DNA of 64,000 nucleotides, from positions 512,235 to 576,234 of the forward strand of contig NW_027192193.1 in NCBI RefSeq assembly GCF_041956535.1, in the 5' to 3' direction. Positions 34,082-46,782 of this stretch are shown here, piece by piece. A program made the translations under genes and the position numbers. Numbering within the stretch: the stretch's first letter is position 1; each line of letters opens with the position of its first letter. A model generated the notes under the pieces. It ran no database searches. It was not told the origin of the DNA and saw nothing but the letters and a program-made list of their open reading frames with translations. Origin of the DNA: Calcarisporiella thermophila CBS 279.70. Lineage: Eukaryota; Calcarisporiellomycota.

Positions 34082-34433
34082 TATCCGAGTAGGCCACGTC
34101 CATTACTTGCTACTGTACTATATTTTTCATCTTTCAACACGATGCATTTGAACTCTGTTACAAAAATAGGATATATTTAAACACAGACCCCATTCGCGTT
34201 AAATAATAATAATTGAACATTATACTATATATTGATTGCTCTTCATTATACAAATGCAAACTGCCAACATTCTGAGAATACATTTCTAGCTGTCACAAGC
34301 ATGAACATGCAAAAAAAAAAAAATAAAGAAAAATGAATTATATATGTAGTGTAGTAACAAATAATCTGGTAATGCAATTGAATGTGAAATCTGTACATAG
34401 GAAATGGATATCCGCAACATTTTGTTCTAGTTT
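34082..34433. other. Convergent intergenic, 352 bp
   Basis: AT-rich 3' flanks of HAUS6 (+) and the rhomboid gene (-), with an A run near 34312-34323. No gene is seen. Confidence 0.4.
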
Positions 34434-36501
34434 TTATTGATATGCCTCACAATATCCATTAATAGGGAGACAGGAGAGGAATTTGCACCACGGACATGAT
34501 GCAGAGGGATCGGCCGCCTGCATAACCGTTAAAAAGAGGAAAATGTCAGCAATGTTAGGTTATCTTATATAGGCCGGATGGCATTACATGATAAAAATTG
34601 TAGAGTAGCCCTGCATAGAAAGCGACAAGCAGAGTGAAGGCAAGTATTCTCATTCCCAAGTAGAAGCGGCGGCGGGATTTGCCGAAATAGATTGCCGGTC
34701 CGAGAAACACACTCGACAAGACGCCACATATAAAGCCGCCAATATGCTGGAGAGTTAAGTTTAGAGATACAAAAACAAGGTCAATGTTCAATTGTTGGAG
34801 GTTGCATGGAAGGCTATCTCAGGAAGCTTACTGAAAAGTTGTCTAGAAACGGCAACAACCCTAGCCCAAAGGAGATTGCGATAGTTAGGATTAGCTTAAA
34901 GAACTCCCACCTGGGGCGTTCAAGCTGGTTCCAATTAGCAATCAAATCCACCAGGATGGCACCCACTACCCCGAAAAGTGCTCCCGATGCTCCCACCGAG
35001 GTTATTCGTGTTGGGGCGAAATTTCCACCAAAAATAAATCCACCGACACCGCTACTCAAATAGATAAGTCCATATCGCCACAATCCGAGGTCGACCTCCA
35101 GACGGGAACCGGTACTCAACTGGAAAAGCATGTTAAAAAGCAAGTGCACAATGCCTCCATGCAAGAATATCGGAGTGATGAAGCGGAAAGCTTGATCAGG
35201 TTGTCCAGAGGGGAAACCGTTGAAGCCACAGATATCAGCGAGAGTGCAAAGGTTACCCGTGTTACTGAGTGCCGCTTGGAGATCGGTTGCATTTGGACAC
35301 GGTAGAAGTTTGTCGATGTCAGGAGTCATGCGCATACAAGGAACAAACCGACCTCCAAAATAGATAAGAGACTGAGGACGGGTTATAAGCAAAATCAAGG
35401 TCAAAATTTGAATAGGCTGCTGAAGGAGAAGTAAGACACTACCTGAGCAGACGGCCCTATCATGAAATTGAACGGGTTGGTCTCAATAACTTTGCCAGTC
35501 ATCTTATGATACAATATGAACTCCACGATCAGCAATATTGCTTGTAGCGTGGACACAGCCCATGTGAAATACGGTCGCCACTTTCGACGTTCCTGCACCT
35601 GAACTTGAATTTTAGGATCAAGCAGTGATTTTGGTATAAGTCGTCCGTTGATCAGCTGGTGGTCGCCTTGCGAGATTCCGGGGAGGGGCTTATTATCTGA
35701 TGTTGGGGCCGTGTTTCCGGCGGGATGTCCAGTTGGTTGCGATTGTGGTAGAGAGCATTTTTTTATAAGAGGATTCTTTCCTTGCAGTTCAACGTCAGTA
35801 CTCCCTCCAACCGAAGTCAATAATTGCCGTTTATTCCGCGGACTCTCGCTCGAATAGCGGTCTGGTTTTTCACTATAGTAATCCAGAGTGATACCCAATT
35901 CCGAATCCGATGGAGTGTTCTCCTCGTATGCGGCCGGATATCTCCACTGCGATTTGTATTTTCTATAGTCGTCCACTAGCCTTGTGCCAACTTGATGGCT
36001 ATTGTAGCCAGAGCTGGTTTCTTCTGGCAGGTTACTCTCCAAGTCAGGGGAATTATAATACTTTGGCTTCTCGAGAGTGAGAACTGACTTATTACTATTA
36101 TCCGGATTAGTTGAGTATTCTTTTGTGTATTGCATAAACTGCTCTCCTTGCCAGGCGTCGTCCTCTTTAGAATTTAGTCCAGGGGAATTATAATAAGAAG
36201 TAGTGAGGCTGTATGCGTTAGGATTGGAGTTCACAGGGCCATATCCAGCAGTATGTGCAGGAAAAAAGGCATTGTCTGTAACCGAAACACTGGGACGCTT
36301 TTGCCGCGCCTGGGACGTAATCTTTGAATCGTCAATGTCGACATTACTGAGGGTTTGAGCGGTAATGCGAGAGGGATGGAAGTAAGAGATGTCATAGCTC
36401 ATATTGCTCCTATCTCCCTCTGACTCTTGCTCTCGCATTGGAGCAGGCGACATTGGGGACTGGTGATAGTTGTAATACTTGCGTTCAGCATACCCTGACA
36501 T
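34434..36501 (-). CDS. Rhomboid-family intramembrane serine protease
   Basis: Four exons (35443-36501, 34832-35371, 34588-34746 and 34434-34517) give 613 aa. The first 330 or so residues are a hydrophilic, Tyr/Ser/Asn-rich cytosolic arm with repeated YYNSP motifs (three copies, around residues 140-215). A first membrane helix (FTWAVSTLQAILLIVEFILY) and the rhomboid core follow: FITPIFLHGGIVHLLFNMLFQ, TSVGASGALFGVVGAI with the catalytic Ser of GxSG, and HIGGFICGVL with the catalytic His. The pair is intact, so it should be active, unlike iRhoms. The C-terminus has a Cys-rich WCKFLSCLP tail seen in many fungal rhomboids. Likely site is the Golgi or plasma membrane; the substrate is unknown. Start chosen at MSGYAERK; an in-frame ATG 117 nt upstream is less likely. 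Confidence 0.9.
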
Positions 36502-37065
36502 TGCCCCTTTTCCCCACGGAGGTGTGTGCTTTTGGTGGCAACAATCCGAAATTTCGACTGGAGCTGAAATTGCGAACAAATATTTGCAAGCGTGGCTTAG
36601 TGTAATATTCAAAATCAACCCTAGCAGGATCGTCCTAATCTCACGGTCTCCTTCTCCTTAAGAACAATACTGCTGCGGATTTGCAGCTGATGGTTGGTAT
36701 GAAGAATTACTGGCGGAGAAAAAGCCATTGTTTCTTATTTTATTAACTGCCTCAAACACTTTGTTTTTCTCGAAGAAATGCCACAGAAAAGCACCAAACT
36801 TAAATAGTTAATTGTTTGTTTTATTTTCGCAATAGAAATTATTTCCGATCAACAAAGGATAACGGATCTTTTTTTTTTGGAATAAGCTGACCTGCTGTTT
36901 TGCCCCGCCTTTTCTCTTATGCCATCTGTTTTTGACGTGCATCTCTAGACCATTGGCTTCCATCTCATTACCTTTTTCAAGTGTTCACCCTCCCTTTTTT
37001 TTTCGCTTAGCTCTTTTGCGATAGACAGTTAACTACTCTTCCAAAGTCTATCCATTGAAGCCAAA
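36502..37065. promoter_or_regulatory. Divergent intergenic, rhomboid / bHLH
   Basis: 564 bp containing both promoters by orientation. T-rich runs near 36868-36878 and a pyrimidine-rich leader precede the bHLH start. No operator was recognised. Confidence 0.4.
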
Positions 37066-38644
37066 ATGTCAGGCGAAGAATCCCACGAATCACGCGTGCT
37101 AGAATCACCGGCGCTCTCAATGGAATCGTTGATAGCATTGCACTCTAATCCATGGGAATCTTATCAGCAAAATCTTGACTTTGAAATGATCATGGATCAT
37201 GAGACCTTGCGTGTACCCTCAATCGTAACGGGCAGACGAGCAGTTACTCCGGATGGTCAAAATGTCGAATTTGTCCCATATATGCCTGAGCAACAACCTG
37301 TTGGCGTCGGCATGGTAGGTGAGAATATGGCGTCGGACTACTTTACATTAGGAGCGTTCCAGATGCAGTGGGGATCAGTAAAGTCCGGTGTTCATGTGAG
37401 TTCTCTTTCTATTGATGACTCTGTGCAAATAGCGTCCATTAATTAACACTGACGCTATCTGTTCTGTCCTTGTGTCGCTATATTTGCTATAGAATTCCCC
37501 CCCTTTTCTATTCCAGAGTGATTCGCTAGAGCGACATTCGGCGGAAGTTGAAATTTCACAATCGAAAGATCAGCTTAGTGAACCCTCGACTTCACTTTCC
37601 AGGGCAGGAACAGACCCCCCTCAGGGCCATGATACTGCATCGAAGAGAAATAAAAAGCCTCGTCTTAATTCCACCGTAAACAGTCGTCTCTCCAGCTCTC
37701 CTGTAAACAGTGGTTTATCCTCTACGATGCCGTCAGATAAATTCCTGAATAGAGCACTGACGGTGCAAGATGTGTTCTCATCACCTAACTTCTCTAGCAA
37801 CCTTCCCGCTGAGGGAGCTCGCATGGATGCTTTATCTTCCCAGCCTAACCCCTCTCCCAAGTCAACCCAGTTTACGTTCTCCATGGTAAACTCGGCCGAT
37901 AAGTCGGCACTCATCTCCACTCACCCACCCTATTCTTCAAAGTCGGCTAATCCACAGCCCTTCACGTCTCCGGCCGACTCTGCCACGTTCCCCTCACCCT
38001 CTCCAGGTGGTTTATTCCCCGCCGGCCATCCCCCCATCTCTCCCGCCAGCATTCCGCTTCAGAGTTTGTCCCTAATGTCCCCTGTTTCTCTTCCTAAAGA
38101 TGCAGCCAGCCCATCGAATCCTCTTCGGTTGATTAGCCCCAGTCTCAAGCCAAACGCCCAGGCAAAGTAAGTTCCAATCGAAGCCTGCACCATCTCTATC
38201 CCGGGCTAAACTGACGCTAATTCCCCCCCATTTTTTATATTTTATCGCTAGCCCTTCTACCGAGATCCCCCCTAAGAATGTATCAGCGCGTCGCTCAGCA
38301 CACAAGGTCAATGAAAAGAAGCGACGCGATGCATTCCGCCAGATTCTCGAGGACTTGCGCGAGTTGGTTCCCGACATAGAGCCCGAGGAAAAGGCAAAGG
38401 GCAATTTTGTCGTGAGTAAGGTGATGTTGTTACGCAAGGGTATGGTTCTTGGCTTATTGCAGAAGTCGTCTTTTGCACCTATTCACACTCGCTTCTCACT
38501 GCCTTTTCTTTCTTATTTTCCCTCTTAGCTTATGAGCATATCTGCCATCTGCGAAAATTATCCGAGACTAAGAATGAAAAGATCAAACAATTAGAGAAGA
38601 GACTGGAAGAGCTCCAACATAAAGCCGTTCAGTCGCTTGGATAA
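37066..38644 (+). CDS. bHLH-zipper transcription factor (HKVNEKKRR type)
   Basis: Four exons (37066-37395, 37517-38166, 38252-38439 and 38529-38644) give 427 aa. About 330 residues of Ser/Pro-rich, probably disordered sequence precede the DNA-binding domain. The basic region is ARRSAHKVNEKKRRDAF, helix 1 RQILEDLRELVPDI, the loop PEEKAKGNFVVSK, and helix 2 VMLLRKAYEHICHLRK, running into a heptad-like coil (KIKQLEKRLEELQHK) at the very C-terminus. His and Glu at the E-box contact positions are kept. It is distinct in sequence from the bHLH protein at 10.4-11.8 kb, so the window holds two unrelated members. Targets are unknown. Confidence 0.83.
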
Positions 38645-39029
38645 ATATATCTCATTTAGCCTAACTCGATTTTTTTAATCTTCAATTCAATATCACGTTG
38701 AATGATACATATATGTTTTCATTGTTTTTTTTTTCGGTTCTCCCAACTGTATATTCTATATTTATTATTTATAACCCCCTCCTTTTCTCGTTTCTCTCGT
38801 CTATATTTCTAATAGTTTTTTTTTAATAGCGTTTTGTTTGTTCTCCCTTTTTCTTTTCGCCTGGTCTCTTTATTTTCTTTTGTAATAATAACTTCAATAA
38901 TTTTCCTATTATGTATGAAGTATAAACTATACATTTTTATCAGAGTATATTGCTTTCTAGAATGTAAGGCCAAAGGTATATGAATGGTAGTCTCACAGTG
39001 ATAATAAACACTGAAAGGGGGGACTTGTT
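38645..39029. other. Convergent intergenic, 385 bp, T-rich
   Basis: Repeated T runs on the + strand, as expected for 3' untranslated DNA of the bHLH gene. No gene is seen. Confidence 0.4.
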
Positions 39030-42000
39030 TTAGAATTTCTGCCTTGCCATGTCTAAAAGTACATCCATCTCTCCGCTCCTTAGGCAGAGGTCGCGGAACA
39101 AAGTGTCCTCACGCTGGATCAACACCCGAGGGCTATCATACTCCACGATCTCCCCTTGATCCATCACCAACACGCGGTCGTAATCCATAATAGTGCGTAG
39201 CCGATGGGCAATACACAGAATGGTTGCTTCCGCCAGCTCCTCCCTAATTGTCCGCTGGATTAGCGCGTCTGTCTCGCTATCAACCGACGCGGTCGCCTCG
39301 TCGAGAATGATAACGCGGTTTCGTCGAAGTAGAGCACGCGCCAATCCCACAAGCTGCTTTTGGCCCTGCGAGAGATTACCTCCACCTTCATGAATGGGGT
39401 TTTCGAGGCTCGAAAAGACATCGTCATCATTTCTTGTCGAGTCGACTGCAATTATCGGTGAGACAAGGTGTGACCGACGCAGTGCTGCCCATAGCGCCGC
39501 ATCGTCATGCTCGTTGAATGGATCAAGATTGCTGCGAACAGTGCCCATAAAAAGTATCGGATCCTGCGGGATAATGGTCAGAGAGGATCGGAGGGAGTGG
39601 AGGTTGAGCCGAGCTATGTCTTCACCATCAATGAGAATTCGGCCAGAGGAGGCTTCCACAAAACGGAAGAAAGAGATTGCAAGAGAAGACTAGACGAATA
39701 GCGATAGACATAATTAATATAATGATCGGTTCAAAACCGGCTCATCTAGCTGCAACGGAGCGGAATATTGAGAGGAAGGAGTAGAGGAATATACCTTGCC
39801 AGCGCCAGTTCTCCCTACAACAGCAACTTTTTCCCCTGATTTCACACTGAAGGAGATCCCTCGAAGAACAGCGGGGCTTTCGGGTGTATACCGCATGACC
39901 AAATCCTGGACCTCTATCTCTCCTTTACCTGGCCAATCTGCCTCGGGAACCTCGCCTCCATCCGGCTCCTTGTCGACTTGAATGTATTGCTGTACCCGCT
40001 CTACCGAGTTGATATTGATTTCTCCATCCGAGAAAAATCGAATCATCCAGAACGCATGTTCGGCAAAGCCAAGCGAGTAAACAAGTGTGAGGCCAGCGAG
40101 GCCGGCGTCTATATCTTGATGGAGAATCAGGAAGAGTGCGGTGGTAAAGGCAATTAGAGCGCCAGTTATGCCAGAGCTGACGCTGAGGAAACGGTTACAC
40201 ATGAACTAATAAAACCGATAAGGAGAAGTGAGTTCTCATTTTTCGCCCATCCATACCGGCGTGCACTTACAAGACAGAGGAAGGGGCGATTTGAGTTGTC
40301 GATCAATTGCAAATTTCCCTTGCGGAAGCGCTCTTCTTCGCCATAAGCTCGGATGGTCGTCACGCCGGAAAGAGTTTCGCCGAAATGAGAAAACAGCGGT
40401 GAAAGAGACACCGACTCGATGCGCTTCACTTCTCGCGACGATTGGAGATACAATGCACAGAGCAGCAAATAGGTCACCAGCGTGATCAGACCGACCCAGA
40501 AAAAGCCGGGCACCATGATGGTGCACACCGCGAAAATCACCAAGCAGGCAAAGGCCATGGTTACCGCCACAACAAGTTGATCCATAAGTTCCTGATCGAT
40601 GCTCTCGATATCATTGGAAAATCGGTTGGTGATACGCCCCACCGGGGTGGTATCGAAAAAGCGCACGGTAGCTCTCAGAATGCTGCGAAGCAAATCCTGG
40701 TGAAGTTTTCGAGAAGCACGAAGCGAGCCGGTCACGAGTATAAGCCAGCGTTGAAGCACGAAATACCCGACAAGCGCCACCACGATCGCCACTGTTGTCA
40801 CAAGTTAATTTCTGCAACAAGAATGCATAGATATTTGTGCATAATGCCACTCACCGTAAACGACTACAAAGTAGTCTTGATTTGGCTTCGCAAGCGGCTC
40901 TAGATGGTTCTCTTGGCCAAAGATATCGTGGCTAGTCTGCGGATAGACATTTTGCTTAGACAGCAAAATGTCTGTAGCGTTCTCCGACGAGTAAGAGCGT
41001 GCCCACTCACGCAACCAGTAGTCTTTTGCAAAGTAGACTGCCTCAATGATGATGAGGTTAAAAATACAAAATGACCAATAGAAGGTTCCGCCAGCTGCAC
41101 CCAGATAGCCGAGATAAACGGAAAGCCGCACCCGCCCCTGCGCCTTTTCTTCCTCTTGGATGAGCTTGCCATTTCCTTTTGTTTGCGACGTGGATTTGAC
41201 CACCGAATTTGGATCCACATCAGCGGATACATCGGAGACCACGGGGGTTGAAATGGTGCTTTGTGCGCCTTCGTTCATGGCCAATAAATCCTCTTTAAGC
41301 CATCCAGAAGCACAAACCTCTTTCGGAGTCCCTTGGGCCACCACTCTGCCTGCATTCACCATAATCACCTGTGCAGCTCCTGGTAAACACAATCCAACTG
41401 CATGAGTAACCAAGATTTGTGTTCTACCCCGCATCAGTTCCCCCGTTAGACAGTGCTCATAGATCCATTTGGCGGTGTGTGCGTCAACGGCGGAGAGGCA
41501 GTCGTCCATCAGCACATGGCCGGCCCGAGAGTAAACGGCACGTGCAAGAGAGACTCGCTGCTTCTGGCCACCGGACAAGGTAATACCTCTCTCGCCAATC
41601 TCGGTAAGATCGCCTGCTTCGAAGTTGGCAAGATCTGGTGCAAGAGCACAAGCGTGGATGACCTTATTATAGCGCTCTTCTTCATAGGGTGAGCCGAACA
41701 AGATATTATCACTAGATGAGTTAGAATCTTGTAAGCCTTGGTCCATCTAGGAGAATGGCATTGATCCTAGGAGCTTACCGAACAGTCGCGTTTTGTAACC
41801 AGGCTGTTTGTGGGACGTATGCGATCCCGTTGTGATGATCCGGAGCAAGGGAAGGGTGCAATTGTGAGGACTTGGATGGCAAGAAAGCTTGGCCCTCCAT
41901 CAGATTCATCTCTCCGAGCAAAGCCATTAATAGACTTGTTTTTCCAGACCCCGTCGAGCCGGTGATCAGGGTCATTTGGCCCACCGGGAACTCCAGATTT

Positions 42001-44435
42001 AAACCCTTCAGAGCAAATTGAGGGGACATCCCTTCTGCACACTCCCCCTTGTCCTTCTGCCACTGAAAACTAGCATTCTTGAATCCGATGGTTGGGCCCT
42101 GATCACGGATATCCTGACTCAAAATGTCATATTTTTCGGTCTCCTCCTCGCCCAAATACTTTTCGATGCGTCTAAGTGAGACCAGAGACTGGCTGATCTC
42201 CGCGATAATATTGGGGATCGCATCAAGTGGGTAGGCAACCGATGCAAAGAGCTCCAGTACGGTAAATGCAGTACTCGCAGTGAGCTGGTGGCCGGCAATT
42301 TTGGTGTATATAGTGAACGTGGCCGCGGTAACCAGTAGCGGGCTCCCCCACCAGATAGAAATCATACCAATGAGACGAATTGAACGACTGCGCTAGTTTG
42401 CCCAAAATCAAACCAAAAAACGGGTAAGCGACACCGCTTGGGTTATACAAAGGGTATATATCAAGCGAGCTTACCAGATAGCCTAGCTCTTTTTCTCTTA
42501 CTTCGTTTAATTGTTCCCAACAACGACGCTCCCACGCGAAAATCTTGATAACGCGAATGCCTTGCAGAACTTCGCCTAAAATATTAAGACGCTTGTCGGC
42601 CGTTTCCATGATTTTATCTTGGTAGACCCCAAACATCGTAGAGAGCCGGTAGTTAATGGGGAGGATAAGGAGAAACAAGCTCATGCCTGCAAGTGCCGAC
42701 CACCCGATTACGTAGTAGAGAACTCCCACAGCGACAACCACTTGTAGAGGACGGGTGTAGACCTCTGACCTATAATATATATCCGAAGCAGACCGAGGTT
42801 TTCAGCAACGCATCGTTAATCATTCGACAAGCATTACTTACGAGCAATATGCGAACATCTCGGCAACCTTGTCCGTATCCACGGACATCAAATTCATGAT
42901 TCGCCCATGGGTTGCCTTTTCGCCGTCCTTCTCGCTCGTCTCCTCCGCTTCCCCTTCTTCTTCCGTGTTACCTGCATCTTTCCCATGCGAAGACAATTCC
43001 GCCAGCAAAGCATCCTTCGAGGATCCCGCCATATCCTTTCTCCGCAGAGTCTTTTTATAAACCTCTGAAACTAGCACTGAGCGTATTCGAATGGACAGCC
43101 TTCCACCAATTGCGAAAACAAGGGATAGACAAAAGGTCTCGACTAACAAGCTGACGAGTAGACCAACCGAAAACCAAAGAGCCAGCTCACGAGTTCCAGA
43201 GGAGGGATCCTCGAGATAGCGCAGAATATGCTGCAAAAAAATCACCGGCGCATAGGTCGACGCTACCCAGACTAAACCAAAGAAAATCTGACCAAGCAAA
43301 AAAGGAGTCGAGTAAATAAGAATGCGCCTCAACAGGGTCCTTCCTGCATTCCTAAAGTTGAATTGTAGAAACATGAGCGATCATATAGGGAGAAGCTCCA
43401 GGGTCTGAACATAGAGCGGCAAAATATAGTTACTTGATTGGTTGGTAGTTTGCAAAGGTGACGGATGCCTTGTCATCAGGAATAAGCTCCCATATATCCT
43501 CTTCAGAAAGAGTATTCCAAAATCCTTTCCAAAGCAAAGGTACTACCCAGAAGAAAGTGGCACGGGACAAGGGCGAAGCATAGTATTCGGGATTTGAGGT
43601 CCGATTCTAGTATCATTACAACAAGAAAAGTATATGAAGCGAGATCAATTTTGATGAAAAAGCCCATCGTAATATTCAGCATTACATCACATGACTTTTC
43701 CGAATTCCGGGAAGGAGGGGTTGAGAGCACAGCGATAGCAAGCAGACAAGCTGACGAGAAGTTCAAAACGGAGAGTCCCAGCTCGAGTTCTCCGCGTGGG
43801 TGAAAAATGAGAGAACGCATCCGGATGTACGCTATGGGAAGATAGATGAAGTAAAAGCCGGAAATCAAAGGTGATATTAGGCCCGAGACACGCTCGGGAT
43901 ATCTATATTGGCAAAAAGCCGCCAACGCAACGATTGCCCAAACAGCAGTCTCGATCAACGGATATATCTCCAAGTCTATGTGCTCTTTATGCCGGATAAT
44001 AAATAGCACCAAATTCAATAGAGAAATAAAAAGAGCCCCCGTCGGCTTCAGGGCGAGGCATACGGCACGAATCGAGCCAGAGTCACTAATTGAATCAGCC
44101 TCTTCGCCAACTTCATCCTCATCAATTGCTGTGGGTGCCTCTAATGAATTACACTCATCTTGAGGGATGAGGGAGTAGTCCGCATTAGATGAGGCTTTTT
44201 TGAAGAGCCCAAGGCAATTTGCTGCCCACAGTCCGTGTACAAGAACAACCAAAGTCGAAATTAAAATGTAAGCAAGAGGCAATGCCGTCTCGATAACGCT
44301 ATCCAATGCTATAAACTGAGAAACCACAATGGCAGAGAGCCATGAGGAAGATATTGCCTTCTACCTTTCTCTAAAACAAATATCAAAGTCATCCCCTTGC
44401 CACACTGGCATCGTCACCATGCACCACTTTGCCAT
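39030..44435 (-). CDS. ABC transporter, subfamily C (MRP/Ycf1 type)
   Basis: Ten exons close in frame to 1574 aa: 44365-44435, 43686-44298, 43434-43606, 42842-43351, 42475-42769, 41779-42392, 40855-41711, 40271-40791, 39795-40205 and 39030-39689. Layout is the full ABCC one: an N-terminal TMD0 (WQGDDFDICFR then five hydrophobic segments), linker with SPLSRATFFWVVPLLWKG, TMD1, NBD1 (GSTGSGKTS, LSGGQKQRVSLARA, HVLMDDCLSAVD), TMD2, NBD2 (GRTGAGK, LSQGQKQLVGLARA, VIILDEATASVD). NBD1 has Asp instead of the catalytic Glu after Walker B, normal for ABCC. An intron splits Walker A of NBD2. Such pumps move glutathione or other conjugates into the vacuole or out of the cell. The first exon (71 nt) is inferred from a 66-nt intron and could be wrong. 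Confidence 0.92.
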
Positions 44436-45065
44436 TGAATGCAGTTCCTGCTTGCGGGAGGAACAATAGGGTTAAATATCCACTTGTATTTGAAGAGGTG
44501 GGAGCAATACAAAGAAAGCTCAGTGCAGAAATAGTCAGTGGGGGATATCAAAACCGCCTTGAGGGATTGCCCATGGACGTTAAGCTCCCCTCGAATATAT
44601 ACCAATAACTAAAAATTGAAAAAATTGACGTGGCTTTCCAAAAGAAGTATGTTTCCGGATTAAATAGTCATAATTACATGAACAGGGTGCGATAGTGCCG
44701 AAGATTCTCTTCCACGAAACTTCTTTCATGCAACTTTTCCCTTCCAAAACAGGGAACCTTATCGCTTTGCTTTTTAAATGCACCTAATGAGTTGCTGGTT
44801 CAGAAATCATAACACCGCACCATGCATATTCCAAGCTTGGCAAGGTAAGATCCAACAAGTTGGCGTTGTTATTAGACGGCAGTGTAAAGAGTTCTACAAC
44901 AAATTGGACTAAAAGTACATCCTTAATGAAACACAATATCAGAGTAATTTTTAGAAAAGGAAAAGGGCGTTGAAAAAGGTATCTAGATTGTTCGTTTACG
45001 ACAGCTCTCCAAGCAAGACTAAGGATGTTGTTCGCGTGACGGAAAATGGAAGCACGTCGAGTGAG
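44436..45065. other. Intergenic, 630 bp
   Basis: Upstream of the ABCC gene and downstream of the sugar porter (both -). No gene or specific site is recognised. Confidence 0.4.
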
Positions 45066-46782
45066 CTAGGCTTTCTCGTCCGATTTGTCGATTCTTTCTT
45101 CCTCCGCCTTGTCTACCGAGCCCTGATCGGCAGCGGCTTCAACGTCGCCCCGTTTTCCTTTGATGCCTCCATCCTTTTTCCACGGCCGATAGCCCGCCGC
45201 AAAAATCTCATCCATCTCCTCGAGAGTTCGCCCCTTTGTCTCCGGGTACTGAAGGAAGACGTGCACGGTCATGAGGAAGTTGAAAGCGCCGAAAAGCAGG
45301 TAGAGCCCGTACTGAATGTGGTTCATCAGAATAGGGACCACGAAGTTGAGGACCCAGTTGAAGAACCAGTTGGAGGCGGTCGAGAGTGATGTTGCCTTGG
45401 CACGGACTCGCATTGGGTAGATTTCAGCAGGATAGATCCAGCCGACTATGAAAGTAGAAAGTCAAATTCAACGTCAATTTTTGTTTTGAACCATGCAATG
45501 GGGGGGGGGGAAGGCAATTCCGCAACTTACTCGGTCCCCAGCTGGTCGCAAAACTCGCGACAAAGAGATACACCATGGCGATAATAGCGTTGGTGGCTGC
45601 GGTATTCCCTTGCATATCCCAAATAACGTTGCCATTGTTGGGGTCCACTCCACCCTTTTTCCCGATACCGCCCATGATCCCCCCGACAATAAACAGACAT
45701 GCCGCCATCATCGCAGAGCCCGCGATCAGAGTGGGACGCCGTCCCCAGCGATCGACAAAGAGGATGGCTGGGATGGTGAATACCACGTTGACGATGTAGT
45801 TGATGCCGCTGGAAACCAGGTTGGCGTCTTGCTCTTTGATTCCCGCCTGCTCGAAGAGGTACACCGCATAGAACATAATGATGTTCATTCCCGTCAGCTG
45901 CTGCCAGGCCTGGAGCGCAATGCCCAAAAACACGCGCTTGAACAGGCCGGGCTTCAAGAGCTCCAGATAGGAGCGCGCCGCCTGCTCGCGATCATATTTT
46001 ATAGCAGCTTTAATCTGATTGTACTCGCTCTGCACATAGGGGTGATCGGTGTTGCCATTGCCATGGATGGAGGCGAGCACTCTGAGCGCCTCCTCTTCGC
46101 GATCGTGGTCCATCAGCCAACGCGGGGACCGCGGGAAGAAAAACATGCCAAAGAAAAGGACCAATGCCGGGACAGCTTGCACACCGTAAGGAATGCGGAA
46201 TGCGGCCTCCCCCTCGAGTTTGGAGCACCCGTACTGGATCCAAAACGCGATCGCAATTCCCCAGGTGATGGCCCACTGCTGAATGGAGACAAGGCGGCCG
46301 CGAATTTTCTCGGGGGCTATCTCTGCCTGGTAGAGGGGGACCACGTTCGAGGTGATTCCGACGGAGAGGCCAGCAATGACACGACCGGCAATAAGCATGG
46401 CGACTCCGTTACAACCCGATTGGATAGCGGCCCCCAAGACGAAGAGGACGGCAGCGCCTATGATGGTGTATTTCCTGCCAAAAATATCGGCCGGATAGCT
46501 GGATAAGAGGGCGCCTACAAAGCAGCCGGCAGAGATGGAGCTGTTGATGCCTCCCTGTAGCGTCGCGCCTGGGTTATTGAAAAAAGCCTTGTACTGGGTC
46601 GTGTTGATGACACCGCTATTGCTTCCTATAAGTGAGATGAAAGCATGGTGAGATGTCTCATCCACACACTAGGCACGATCAAGAGAGGGGGGCCACATAC
46701 CAATGTCGAAGCCGAAGAGGACGCCGGCCAGAGCGGCAAAGCTGCCGATGACATACACATTGTTCACTACGGAAATCCCCAT
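45066..46782 (-). CDS. MFS sugar porter
   Basis: Three exons (46701-46782, 45531-46625 and 45066-45445) give 518 aa with twelve hydrophobic segments. Sugar-porter motifs are in place: FGFDIGSNSGVI in TM1, DIFGRKY in loop 2-3, AGRVIAGLSVGITSNVVPLYQAEIAP, PRSPRWLMDHDREEEAL, AWQQLTGMNIIMFYAVYLF (the sugar-binding QQLTG), VDRWGRR, WIYPAEIYPMRVRAKA, and PETKGRTLEEMDEIF. These mark the fungal hexose/polyol:H+ symporter family at the plasma membrane; which sugar is used cannot be read from sequence. The C-terminal tail of about 45 residues is charged. The second intron holds an 11-G run (45500-45510), a likely place for sequencing error. The large upstream gap suggests complex regulation. Confidence 0.92.

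Noticed and set aside
43503-43610. Apparent frameshift in the ABCC gene after TMD0
   Set aside because: The frame change is explained by a 79-nt intron (43607-43685) with GTAATG donor and CTAG acceptor; the spliced reading restores the SPLSRATFFW motif.
45493-46506. Long 337-codon open frame on the + strand
   Set aside because: It lies exactly antisense to the large exon of the sugar porter, is rich in His/Arg/Asp without domain pattern, and is explained by the codon bias of the real gene.
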